The notes below the pieces were generated by a model that was given only the letters and a program-made list of their open reading frames with translations, was not told the origin of the DNA and did no database searches. From an uncultured bacterium (GTDB lineage: Bacteria > Cyanobacteriota > Vampirovibrionia > Gastranaerophilales > Gastranaerophilaceae), in the NCBI GenBank assembly GCA_902775025.1, contig CACYKP010000008.1, positions 1 through 64,000 on the forward strand: a DNA stretch of 64,000 nucleotides, given 5' to 3'. Of the stretch, positions 56,432-64,000 are shown piece after piece. The first letter of the stretch is position 1; each line of letters starts with the position of its first letter. The position numbers and the translations under genes were made by a program.

Positions 56432-57106
56432 TTATACACCATCTGTTTCTTCAATTTTATTCTCAAATCCGGTATATTCACAAATTTGCCTTGCCCATTC
56501 TTTAAGTATTTCATCTTCCGGCAGTTTGTAAGAAATAGGCGTTCCTACTGTTGCTGTTACATGTTTTTCAAAAAGTTTATGTGCGTAACCGTCAAACCCT
56601 TTTATACCGACAGGAACAATATCTGCTTCAAATTTTTTCGCAAACATTATAAAACCTTTATGAATATCTTTTATAACAGGTTCTTTTATAATTCTTCCCT
56701 GAGGAAAAATTCCAAGCGACCAAGGCGTATTAAATATTGATTTTATTGTTTTAAAAGTTGCAAGTTCAGGTTTTTCTCTGTTTACTGCAAAAGCACCCAA
56801 AATATGGACAAGAAAACGTAAAACCTTATTCGTTTCTTCTTCAAACAATTCTTTTTTAGCCATATATGCTACGCACTTACCTACAGCAAGAGACACAATA
56901 GGAGGATCAATATAAGAAACGTGATTTCCTGCAAAAATTACTCTGGAAGTTTTTGGAACATTTTCTTTGCCTACAACTTTTAAATTATACATGAATTTTG
57001 TAACTGTCCAACACACAAATGTTACGAATGTTTTATAAAAAAGCATACGCCAAAAACCGTAATCTTTTTCTGTCCTTCTGTTGTAATTTTTTACTTCTTT
57101 TCCCAT
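56432..57106 (-). CDS. 1-acyl-glycerol-3-phosphate acyltransferase, copy 2
   Basis: PlsC-type enzyme making phosphatidic acid at the membrane, 224 aa. The catalytic NHVSYID (HxxxxD) and FPQGRIIKE (substrate) motifs are intact. A hydrophobic N-terminal helix (about 15-42) anchors it. It lies 17 bases after a paralogue, with which it shares length and layout. GGAAG precedes the ATG. plsY is about 4 kb away. Confidence 0.88.
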   Translation of the reverse strand: MGKEVKNYNRRTEKDYGFWRMLFYKTFVTFVCWTVTKFMYNLKVVGKENVPKTSRVIFAGNHVSYIDPPIVSLAVGKCVAYMAKKELFEEETNKVLRFLVHILGAFAVNREKPELATFKTIKSIFNTPWSLGIFPQGRIIKEPVIKDIHKGFIMFAKKFEADIVPVGIKGFDGYAHKLFEKHVTATVGTPISYKLPEDEILKEWARQICEYTGFENKIEETDGV

Positions 57107-57123
57107 TCATACTTCCCTATCAA

Positions 57124-57792
57124 CTATTGTGCATTCGGTATATATTTAAGTCCAGTTAAGTTTTGTATTGCTTCGCCCCATTTTGAAACCATTTCATCTA
57201 TATTATCAGAATACGGTATTACCTTACCTATTTTAACAACAATTTTTCCTGAAAACGGAATCCTTTTTGCAACTTCGGTTCCCGTTATTCCAATTGGTAA
57301 AATGCCGCATTTATTTATTTTAGCAATATTGGCAAATCCTTTGGTAATATTTTTAATTTCACCATCTAACTGTCTTGTTCCCTGTGGAAAAATTCCGAGA
57401 ACCCATTTGGTATTTTTAATAGCTTTAACTGTTTTTAGGGTAGAAACACTAACGTGTTCTCTATCAACGGCAAAAGCTCCAAGCCAGTTCAGCCACCATC
57501 TGAGAAAAGGATTTTCAAACAACTCTATTTTTGCCATGCAAGCAACACCTCTGTCCATAACTGCACAAATTAAAGGAGGATCAAGAGTAGATAGGTGATT
57601 TGCTGCAATTAGAAAATTATTATCCTTAGGAATATTTTCCCTTCCCTGCACCTCTAAACGATATACCAGCTTAAATCGTATCATATAAAATATATGTGTT
57701 ACAAGAAATAGAAAAATTCTTCTCCATATATTATAAAATTTTGCTTCTCTATACGAATGATTTTTATTTGTTTTTGCAGCCTTTTCAGACAT
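57124..57792 (-). CDS. 1-acyl-glycerol-3-phosphate acyltransferase, copy 1
   Basis: PlsC-type enzyme, 222 aa, with NHLSTLD (HxxxxD), AFAVDREH and FPQGTRQLDG. Strong GAGGAG Shine-Dalgarno. First of a tandem pair that probably arose by duplication. The two may differ in acyl-donor preference or one may acylate a different lysolipid. Confidence 0.9.
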   Translation of the reverse strand: MSEKAAKTNKNHSYREAKFYNIWRRIFLFLVTHIFYMIRFKLVYRLEVQGRENIPKDNNFLIAANHLSTLDPPLICAVMDRGVACMAKIELFENPFLRWWLNWLGAFAVDREHVSVSTLKTVKAIKNTKWVLGIFPQGTRQLDGEIKNITKGFANIAKINKCGILPIGITGTEVAKRIPFSGKIVVKIGKVIPYSDNIDEMVSKWGEAIQNLTGLKYIPNAQ

Positions 57793-57845
57793 ATTTAACT
57801 CCTCGCACAGTACTAATTATACACTAAAAATATTGTATAAAATAG

Positions 57846-58232
57846 TTAATTAGGGCTATTTGTGTTTTTCCTGTTCTTTTCTTTTTGTCTGCCCTGTTCT
57901 TTTTGCTTTTGATTATCTTCACTATCTGAAGTCTCTTCATCCTCTTCAAATATATCTTTTACAGATTTTTTGTGCTTGTTGGCATTTAAAACACCTGCTA
58001 CATTATTCATTGCTAATGAATTTAGCGTCGCTCTAAGCAACGCACTTCTGTCAACATAAGGCTGATTAAAGAAACCGTCTTCCTCTTCTTCTCCTTCTGC
58101 CGGAGGAAGGTACATAGCTTCGGAACCGTATTTTTCTTGGCTCATTTTAGCTGCAGTACCGGAGGGGTCCCCGCTTTTAAAATTAAAGGCACCACCAATT
58201 CCGTAAAATCCTGCTGAACGATTATCTACCAC
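57846..58232 (-). CDS. Small hydrophilic protein, 128 aa, unknown
   Basis: GTG start with GAGG seven bases upstream. Residues 1-55 are Gly-rich (AGFYGIGGAFNFKSGD), a short acidic run EGEEEEDG follows, then a helix (VDRSALLRATLNSLAMNNV). A very charged Glu/Lys/Gln tail from about 88 is likely disordered. No signal peptide. The upstream DNA (58321-58341) contains two GTTACA-type repeats like those near the small gene at 62182. No family recognised. Confidence 0.6.
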   Translation of the reverse strand: MVDNRSAGFYGIGGAFNFKSGDPSGTAAKMSQEKYGSEAMYLPPAEGEEEEDGFFNQPYVDRSALLRATLNSLAMNNVAGVLNANKHKKSVKDIFEEDEETSDSEDNQKQKEQGRQKEKNRKNTNSPN

Positions 58233-58342
58233 TATTTGACCTCATGCTGAGCGTATTTTTCAAAAATACATACAAATACCCTCATAGTGTAATATAACCC
58301 CTAAAAATATAATTTGCTATTCTGTTACAAAATTGTTACATT

Positions 58343-58948
58343 TCAGAATTTAAAACCAATTATTACCAGATTTCTTTGATAAATCTCTTCTAATGGTAGT
58401 GTGTATTCAATAATATTAATAATTTTCGCATTATATTTTTTCATAACCGCCTTGGCGCAATCAATCTCTGCATCAACTTTTTTAGATTTGTATGCGACAA
58501 AAACACCATCCTTTTTTAGCAATGGAAGGGCATATTCTGATATTTTTGATAAATCTGCGACTGCACGACTTGTTATTATGTCAAATTTTTGTTCTCTTAA
58601 ATTTTCAACTCGGTCGCAAATTAAAACAAGATTGTTTAAATTTAAAGCTATTTTAATTTCTTGTACGGCATTAATTTTTTTTCTTATACTATCTATTCCG
58701 ACTACATTAACATTAGGGTATTCTATAGCAATCGGAACACAAGGAAAACCGCCACCGCAGCCAATGTCCAATATTGAAATTCCATCTTGGATTCTATTTG
58801 TAAGTTTTATTGCCAAAGAATCATATATATGTTTTTCATACAAGTATTTTTCATCATTTTTTGAGATTAAGTTGAGTTTAGAATTTTGTTTTAAAAAGAA
58901 TTCCATATAAGCAGAAAAGTCCTTTTCTACAGTAAATTTATTTTCCAT
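58343..58948 (-). CDS. rsmG: 16S rRNA m7G527 methyltransferase
   Basis: Methylates G527 of 16S rRNA, 201 aa from ATG 58948, which has GAGG six bases upstream. LNLISKNDE, ILDIGCGGGFPCVPIAI (SAM site), DIITSRAVADLSK and VAYKSKK are the family motifs. It overlaps the NTPase-TPR gene by 11 bp and is therefore translated with it. Confidence 0.93.
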   Translation of the reverse strand: MENKFTVEKDFSAYMEFFLKQNSKLNLISKNDEKYLYEKHIYDSLAIKLTNRIQDGISILDIGCGGGFPCVPIAIEYPNVNVVGIDSIRKKINAVQEIKIALNLNNLVLICDRVENLREQKFDIITSRAVADLSKISEYALPLLKKDGVFVAYKSKKVDAEIDCAKAVMKKYNAKIINIIEYTLPLEEIYQRNLVIIGFKF

Positions 58949-61199
58949 ATCTATCCTCAATCTCTTGAATATCAAAACGATTCATTCTTAGCTTCATATC
59001 ATCAATTCTTTCTTGTATTTTGCGGATATCAACAGAACCGCCAATATTTTCTGCTATTTTTTTTGCTTTTAAATACTCGGTAAACGCTTCTTTGCTTGTA
59101 CTTTTGTAATTGTAATAATAATCTCCAAGTGCTATCGTTGCTTCTAATATATAAAAATCTTCATTTATAAATTCTGCACTTTGTTTTGCTTCTGTTAAAT
59201 ATTGATATGTTTTTTCCTTATCGTGCAATTCATTGTATATTTTAGCTAAATAAGAAGAAACGTAATATATTCCTTCATAATTATTATTATCTTTCTCAAG
59301 CTGATAGGCTTTTAAGAAACAGCTTTCAGCATTATCATTGTCATACTTTTCGTAATAACATGAACCTAAATTAGAATATGCAGCAGCTTTATAAGAATTA
59401 TTATGATCTATCGAAAGACATTTATTATAATACTCAAAAGCTTTTTCTTCATCCTCTTTCTCGTCGCAAATTAAAGCTAATTTAAAATATAGTTCGCTTA
59501 ATTTTTCGTTTGATGTATTTTCATCAACTGATTCAATTGCTTTTATGTAATATTTGTAAGCTTCATCAAGGTTTGAAGTGTCGGTATGAATATTTCCTAA
59601 CCTGATACAGGCATCTACCATTAAAGACTGCGGCGTGTCAACAGAATATATTACTTTTTTTGCAGTTTCAATGGCACGCTCTGTTTTATACATAGAAAAA
59701 TATAGTCCTGCAAGTTCGTAATAGAGATAATTAAGGTTTATGAATTCTTCTTGTTTTTCATAGTATGTTTCTGCAAGTTCATAATATTGTTGCGCCTTTG
59801 AAAAATCATTTATTGTATAATATAATCTACCAAGTTCAACTCTTATTTCTGCAAGTGAATTTAGATTTGGTTTATATTCTTCAATTATTTTTTTATATCC
59901 TTCAATAGCATCTGTATATTTTTTTGCGTCTGCAAGTTTTTTTACTTCTGCCATTTTGCTATTAAGGTTATTCTGCTCTTCGGAAATGGGCTGCTGCATG
60001 TCATTTGCGGTGCTTTTTGTATGTTTATCAACAACTTTCACTTCATGTTGTTTACCGTTCTCCAATTCAAATATTCGATTTTTATGATATTCAATCTCAG
60101 ATTTTAAAGCTTGTTTTGATAATAATATAGAACGAGTTTGCAGAGGTTCTTTTAATTCTTTTTCATATATTCCTATAATGTATTTGTGTAGTTTGATTTC
60201 TGTTTTTGCCGGAATTGATATATCAATATCCTGCTGAAAATAATCTTGTACATAAATAATTTCATCCTCTTGATAAATCATTAAATTATTTGTCAAATAC
60301 GAAATAGAAAATTCATCATATAATTCCAGTATGGCAAGAGCATTTATACTTATTCCGTGTCTTATAGAGCGTAAAAACCAAAAGAAATTACGGATAGAAT
60401 TAGGTATAAGATTAACATAAGTCATGCCTAAATATGAATCAAAAGCCATACCGGACATTGTAATTTTAGTAAGAAAATCATTAAGATTAATATTCATCGC
60501 CTGCATTATTTTGATTGCAAGTGCTGTATAGTAATAATACCCTCTGGATTGTTTATAAAAATTTTCAAGCCCAGTTTCATTACCGTCAATTTGATATGAG
60601 CGTACAAAATCTTTAAAAATATCTTTTGTAAAACCTTTTAAAAATATTTTCTTATCAACTTTGGTCTCACCCAAAATGTCTTGAATCATTGCCCTTGTTG
60701 ATAAAACTATTTTTATATTTTCTTCTTTTACTATGGTATTTAAAAACGCTTCAGTAAGCTTTCTGTTATCTTCTTGTATATCATCATAGGCTTCTAAAAT
60801 TATTACAAAAGGTTTTTTTATTGATGATATGTATTGTTCAAGTTTTACCGCAAGAGTTGTAATTTTTGCGGTATGGTTTACCGCTTTGGCCAGATTGTGT
60901 TTTTCTACAATATTAATAAAAGATAGTAAAATATCATCACAAACGGTTGACGGTTTGCAAACATATTTTAGTTTAATAACTTCTTTATTCAAAAAATCCG
61001 AAGAGTAATTTATAAATTGCCGCTTGCCCGTTCCCAAAAAACCATGTATATATAATAATTTTCCATCTCCTCCAAAAAAATCCAATGCTTTTAAAATTTC
61101 TGTATTATTATTTTTTAAAAGATAATGATTAATTTTACCTGAGGCGGGTAAAACAAAATCCTGTGTATTTATTTTTTCATCCAAGAAATTATATTGCAT
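58938..61199 (-). CDS. STAND-like NTPase with C-terminal TPR array
   Basis: Protein of 753 aa from ATG 61199 (a TTG 36 bases earlier is possible; neither has a good ribosome site). A P-loop NTPase occupies about 30-250: Walker A IHGFLGTGKRQF, Walker B PFVIILEAYDD, sensor VLSTRA. A winged-helix-like section follows, then a coiled coil at about 365-420 and eight or more TPRs to the end. This is the plan of signalling or defence STAND ATPases, but without an obvious effector domain. Coupled to rsmG, a housekeeping gene. Confidence 0.8.
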   Translation of the reverse strand: MQYNFLDEKINTQDFVLPASGKINHYLLKNNNTEILKALDFFGGDGKLLYIHGFLGTGKRQFINYSSDFLNKEVIKLKYVCKPSTVCDDILLSFINIVEKHNLAKAVNHTAKITTLAVKLEQYISSIKKPFVIILEAYDDIQEDNRKLTEAFLNTIVKEENIKIVLSTRAMIQDILGETKVDKKIFLKGFTKDIFKDFVRSYQIDGNETGLENFYKQSRGYYYYTALAIKIMQAMNINLNDFLTKITMSGMAFDSYLGMTYVNLIPNSIRNFFWFLRSIRHGISINALAILELYDEFSISYLTNNLMIYQEDEIIYVQDYFQQDIDISIPAKTEIKLHKYIIGIYEKELKEPLQTRSILLSKQALKSEIEYHKNRIFELENGKQHEVKVVDKHTKSTANDMQQPISEEQNNLNSKMAEVKKLADAKKYTDAIEGYKKIIEEYKPNLNSLAEIRVELGRLYYTINDFSKAQQYYELAETYYEKQEEFINLNYLYYELAGLYFSMYKTERAIETAKKVIYSVDTPQSLMVDACIRLGNIHTDTSNLDEAYKYYIKAIESVDENTSNEKLSELYFKLALICDEKEDEEKAFEYYNKCLSIDHNNSYKAAAYSNLGSCYYEKYDNDNAESCFLKAYQLEKDNNNYEGIYYVSSYLAKIYNELHDKEKTYQYLTEAKQSAEFINEDFYILEATIALGDYYYNYKSTSKEAFTEYLKAKKIAENIGGSVDIRKIQERIDDMKLRMNRFDIQEIEDRYGK

Positions 61200-61287
61200 A
61201 CTTTTGATTTTATATGATATGCAGCCTTTTTGCAAATGTATAAATTGCTTGTTTTTCTTGTATAATAGAAAGTAAGGAGAATTAAGT

Positions 61288-61896
61288 ATGATAATTAAGA
61301 TTTTTGAATTGATAATGACTGCATTTCTTGCATATTTAATTGGTTCTATCTCTACAGGGTATTTGATAGTTAAATCTAAAACGGGAGAGGATATAAGAAC
61401 AATTGGTTCAGGTTCTACAGGCGCAACTAATGTTAAAAGAGTTCTAGGTAAAAAATGGTTTTTTATTGTGCTTTTACTTGATGCATTTAAGGGTGCTTTA
61501 CCGGTAATTTTAGCAAAACTCTTTGTATCTGCAGGCTCAGGAGTCGGCTTGGCTCCTGTAATTGCATCAATTTTTGTTATAATAGGTCATAGTAAATCAA
61601 TATTCTTAAACTTTAAAGGCGGTAAATCCGTTGCTTCCGGAGTAGGTACTATTTTAGCTCTTAACTGGACTGCCGGTTTAATAATTGCAGTGATTTGGGG
61701 AACGATTACCTATATAACAAAATACGTTTCTGTAGGCTCAATTATTGCGCTGGCTTTATCACCATTTATAATGTATTTTTTAGGTTCTCCGATTGCTTAT
61801 GTTTGCTATTGCACTCTTGGCGCAATTTACATAATATACCTCCACAGAGAAAATATTAACCGCCTTAAAAATGGTTGCGAAAATAAAGTTAGATAA
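61288..61896 (+). CDS. plsY: Glycerol-3-phosphate acyltransferase
   Basis: Acylates glycerol-3-phosphate from acyl-phosphate, the first step of phospholipid synthesis. 202 aa with about six helices. Motifs IGSISTGYLIVK, GSGSTGATNVKRVLG and FKGGKSVASGVGT are diagnostic. AAGGAG precedes the ATG. Divergent from the NTPase-TPR gene. It supplies the substrate of the two PlsC enzymes upstream. Confidence 0.96.
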   Translation: MIIKIFELIMTAFLAYLIGSISTGYLIVKSKTGEDIRTIGSGSTGATNVKRVLGKKWFFIVLLLDAFKGALPVILAKLFVSAGSGVGLAPVIASIFVIIGHSKSIFLNFKGGKSVASGVGTILALNWTAGLIIAVIWGTITYITKYVSVGSIIALALSPFIMYFLGSPIAYVCYCTLGAIYIIYLHRENINRLKNGCENKVR

Positions 61897-61910
61897 TATT
61901 TAAAAATTGC

Positions 61911-61940
61911 CAAATAAAAAGCCTGATTTTTAGATCAGGC
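61911..61940 (-). terminator. Terminator of the 56-aa gene
   Basis: On the minus strand GCCTGAT and ATCAGGC form a 7-bp stem (61921-61927 with 61934-61940), followed by TTTTTATTTG. It also separates the gene from plsY, which converges on it. Confidence 0.75.
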
Positions 61941-62011
61941 GCTAATAGATAAGTAAGTTTTGGGGAATTAAATTAGTTAAGTAAGATTAAGATTGGTATT
62001 ATTTTAAAGGT

Positions 62012-62182
62012 TTATTTTTTTGCCCTTGATATGAATGTTACCCTCGACTTCATATCAATTGCGAATAATCTCATTTCATCAACCAAAATATGTGATTGAT
62101 CGCCCCTATCACCTTCGATGTAAAAATCTTTGGAAATTTGCGTTGCCATAGCATTAATGTTGTATGTGTCTAATACTGCCAT
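62012..62182 (-). CDS. Small protein, 56 aa, own transcription unit
   Basis: ATG at 62180-62182 opens a 56-codon frame (MAVLDTYNINAMATQ...ending TFISRAKK). No membrane segment; mixed helix/strand pattern with a basic end. AAAGAAAGACAGG lies upstream as a weak ribosome site. It has its own promoter (62265-62328), shared with the 58-aa gene at 23073-23249, and a terminator just after it. No family recognised. Confidence 0.7.
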   Translation of the reverse strand: MAVLDTYNINAMATQISKDFYIEGDRGDQSHILVDEMRLFAIDMKSRVTFISRAKK

Positions 62183-62264
62183 AATACCTGTCTTTCTTTT
62201 TAACTAAAGGGTTATTTAGTTCTTACTCTTTGTTATTTTTTGAACTCTCTTATAATGTGCTTAC

Positions 62265-62328
62265 ACATATATAAAGTATATAAACTTTTCCCAATTTCAA
62301 AAGCGAGTCGCATTGTTACAAAACTTAA
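62265..62328 (-). promoter_or_regulatory. Three-block promoter shared with the 23073-23249 gene
   Basis: Minus strand: TTAAGTTTTGTAACAAT (62312-62328), TGAAATTG (62292-62299), TATACTTTATATATGT (62265-62280). Relative to the TAAAGTA core the other blocks are 20 and 40 bp away, exactly as at 23292-23357. Confidence 0.65.
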
Positions 62329-62417
62329 TAAAGTGTTTTTAACAGCACTTTTATTAATGCACCAGAATATCAATAACTAAGCAGGTTTCGTCTTTGATTG
62401 TAAAGTTTTGTAACAAT
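62312..62417. repeat. Inverted ATTGTTACAAAACTT pair between divergent genes
   Basis: The arms at 62312-62328 and 62401-62417 are complementary in 16 of 17 positions. Each lies upstream of one of two divergent genes (56-aa and 156-aa). They look like paired binding sites for one regulator. Confidence 0.6.
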
Positions 62418-62487
62418 TTGAGCAAAAATCCTAAAGTTTTCAGAAAATATGCCGATATACATTATATATCATATAAGAGGTGTGTTT

Positions 62488-62958
62488 ATGTCAAATTTCA
62501 CAGTCAACGGAGTATATACATACACAAGTGCAAACATTTACTCGTACTTAGGCAGAGTACCAACTACGAGTGTTGCTTTGCAAGAGGCATTTAAAGAATA
62601 TGGCATCAGACCTACCGGAACCAATTCTGATTTAAAAAGACTCAAAAACGCAATGTACACTGAATATTCAAATCAGGTACAACAACAAATCAATAATCAA
62701 CAGGAAGAAAAACAAGTTTTACCTTGGGCAAGTCTATTATCACAAATTGGCATTCAGCCGACAGGTGATTATGACAAAGACTATACAGCATTTAATAATG
62801 CTATTCAACTGTTGAGTCAAAGTGCAATTGACGGTCAGGCTATGGCTTATTTTGCAGGACTAAGAAGTGAAGCACAAAGAGTTTTCGGCTCATACAATCC
62901 GCAAGGACAACAAGGTCAAATCTCTTTCTACGCTTTTGAAGGACAGCAACTTTCATAA
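62488..62958 (+). CDS. Protein of 156 aa with an internal repeat, unknown
   Basis: ATG 62488 has AGAGGTG seven bases upstream; the longer open frame has no ribosome site. Two related units occur: FKEYGIRPTGTNSDLKRLKN (about 34-53) and LSQIGIQPTGDYDKDYTAFN (about 82-101), separated by a Gln-rich linker. The tail is Gly/Gln-rich. No signal peptide or membrane helix. The second half of the internal unit in each case is followed by a helix. No family recognised. Ends before a stable hairpin. Confidence 0.65.
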   Translation: MSNFTVNGVYTYTSANIYSYLGRVPTTSVALQEAFKEYGIRPTGTNSDLKRLKNAMYTEYSNQVQQQINNQQEEKQVLPWASLLSQIGIQPTGDYDKDYTAFNNAIQLLSQSAIDGQAMAYFAGLRSEAQRVFGSYNPQGQQGQISFYAFEGQQLS

Positions 62959-62988
62959 GATATTTTGAAAAGTTGTATAAAAGTTGGG

Positions 62989-63013
62989 TGCCGCTATAGA
63001 GGTTATAGCGGCA
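62989..63013. terminator. Hairpin between convergent genes
   Basis: TGCCGCTATA (62989-62998) pairs with TATAGCGGCA (63004-63013) around GAGGT. It lies between the 156-aa gene and typA, which converge. T-rich DNA follows at a short distance. Confidence 0.65.
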
Positions 63014-63044
63014 TCACTGCATTTATATATTTTATTTTTAGTTA

Positions 63045-64000
63045 TTATATACTTCCGAATTTAACAAGATTTTGTTTTCTCATTCTTATATTTTCGGGAG
63101 TAATCTCAACAAGTTCATCATCGCCTATGTATTCAAGGCATTCTTCAAGCGTTAATTCTTTATGAGCTTGCAAAGTTACCATAACGTCAGCGGTTGAACT
63201 TCTCATATTAGTTAATTTTTTTGTTTTGCAAATATTTACAACTATATCTTGAGGTCTGTTTCCTTCACCTATTATCATACCTCTATATACTTTTGTATGC
63301 GGAGTAACAAAAAATACACCTCTATCCTCAAATTGAGCCAAAGCGTATGGAATAGCTTCACCTTGTTCGTGAGCAAGTATTGAACCGCTTCTTTGTTTAG
63401 GAATATCACCCGCATAAGGTTTGTATTCATCAAACGTATGATACATAATACCTTCACCTCTTGTCATTCTGATAAATTCAGAACGGAACCCGATTAATCC
63501 TCTTGCAGGAATCGTAAACTTAAGAACAGTTCTGCCGTTTGCATTGTTCATTGAGTTCATTATTGCTTTTCTGCCTGAAAGCCTGTCAATCGCACCGCCT
63601 GCATATTCTTCAGGTACATCTATAAGCAAATCTTCAAAAGGTTCACATTGTACACCGTCAATTGTTTTATAAATAACTTCAGGTTTAGAAACCTGAAATT
63701 CGTATCCTTCTCTACGCATTGTTTCAATCAAAATGCCTAAGTGAAGTTCGCCCCTCCCTGATACCTTGAAGCAGTCAGTAGAATCAGTATCTTCAACTCT
63801 TAAACTTACATTCTTTTCCAATTCATCATAAAGCCTTTTTCTTAATTGACGAGAGGTAACAAATTTACCTTCCTGACCGGCATAAGGACTGTCATTAACT
63901 GAAAAATTCATTTGTAGAGTAGGTTCATCAACTTTTATTAGCGGCAACGGATTTATATTATTTGTATCACAAAGAGTTTCACCGATTTGAATATCGGAAA
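63045..64000 (-). CDS. typA: Ribosome-associated GTPase BipA/TypA, C-terminal part
   Basis: The frame runs off the window end, so the GTPase domain is missing. Present are the segment reading IGETLCD..NPLPLIKVDEPT, then domain III (GRGELHLGILIETMRREGYE), domain V (PARGLIGFRSEF) and the BipA-specific C-terminal domain (GSILAHEQGEAIPYAL, TKKLTNMRSS, ELVEITPENIRMRK). It acts in 50S subunit assembly and stress adaptation. Ends at the hairpin shared with the 156-aa gene. Confidence 0.95.
   Translation of the reverse strand, partial: SDIQIGETLCDTNNINPLPLIKVDEPTLQMNFSVNDSPYAGQEGKFVTSRQLRKRLYDELEKNVSLRVEDTDSTDCFKVSGRGELHLGILIETMRREGYEFQVSKPEVIYKTIDGVQCEPFEDLLIDVPEEYAGGAIDRLSGRKAIMNSMNNANGRTVLKFTIPARGLIGFRSEFIRMTRGEGIMYHTFDEYKPYAGDIPKQRSGSILAHEQGEAIPYALAQFEDRGVFFVTPHTKVYRGMIIGEGNRPQDIVVNICKTKKLTNMRSSTADVMVTLQAHKELTLEECLEYIGDDELVEITPENIRMRKQNLVKFGSI

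Noticed and set aside
1-64000. tRNA, rRNA or CRISPR loci
   Set aside because: No T-loop/anticodon pattern, rRNA stretch or regularly spaced repeat was recognised in the gaps. A covariance-model search would be decisive.

Overview
The window is AT-rich and gene-dense. It looks like the chromosome of a diderm, anaerobic or fermentative bacterium related to Cyanobacteria, most likely Vampirovibrionia/Melainabacteria and perhaps the gut order Gastranaerophilales. The evidence is an LptD/OstA-type outer-membrane assembly protein, an eleven-subunit complex I (nuoABCDHIJKLMN without the NADH-oxidising NuoEFG module), GH57 and ROK sugar enzymes, and a proteobacterial/plant-type glutamate-cysteine ligase. 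The taxonomic call is an inference. No rRNA, tRNA or CRISPR array was found; the one RNA gene is a long SRP RNA.

Layout. 1-5.9 kb: a truncated gene, a MITE-like insertion with an 8-bp target duplication, metG, a divergent pair (55-aa protein / HTH protein) leading into mraY, TPR and SH3-like exported proteins, and coaD. 5.9-12.6 kb: a compact Wsp-like chemosensory island (hybrid CheA-receiver, receptor, receiver-GAF-like-GGDEF cyclase, tandem CheW). 12.6-16.8 kb: a large unknown membrane protein, a sugar-binding lipoprotein and a glycosyltransferase-like protein. 16.9-23 kb, minus strand: an endonuclease IV-like protein, a formyltransferase, a C_GCAxxG protein, GH57, a DMT transporter and an acetyltransferase. 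23-30.3 kb: a 58-aa gene with its own promoter and terminator, SRP RNA, an operon ending in exported unknowns, an aminotransferase, a degenerate hybrid-cluster-protein homologue and a lone sugar ABC permease.

30.3-45.3 kb: a second small divergent pair (helical protein / RHH protein), ROK kinase, a sensor kinase, glutamate-cysteine ligase, rsmA, adk, a frameshifted small gene, and a long minus-strand envelope/RNA cluster (aldolase, LptD, M23 peptidase, 38-aa membrane protein, polytopic membrane protein, CCA enzyme, rsmE, TPR). 45.4-54.9 kb: the nuo operon. 54.9-64 kb: a divergent RelA/SpoT-fold protein, two PlsC acyltransferases, rsmG with a NTPase-TPR protein, plsY, two divergent genes of unknown function, and the 3' part of typA/bipA.

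The most notable signals are these. (1) Three small uncharacterised genes, 14-25 kb apart, share an unusual promoter block; two of them also share upstream blocks at exactly the same spacing. (2) A RelA/SpoT synthetase-like domain sits in an otherwise unknown protein. (3) A hybrid-cluster-protein homologue has lost most of its metal ligands. (4) The Wsp-like array lacks CheR and CheB. (5) The SRP RNA is of the long type. Many genes start with TTG or GTG, and starts were chosen from Shine-Dalgarno placement.
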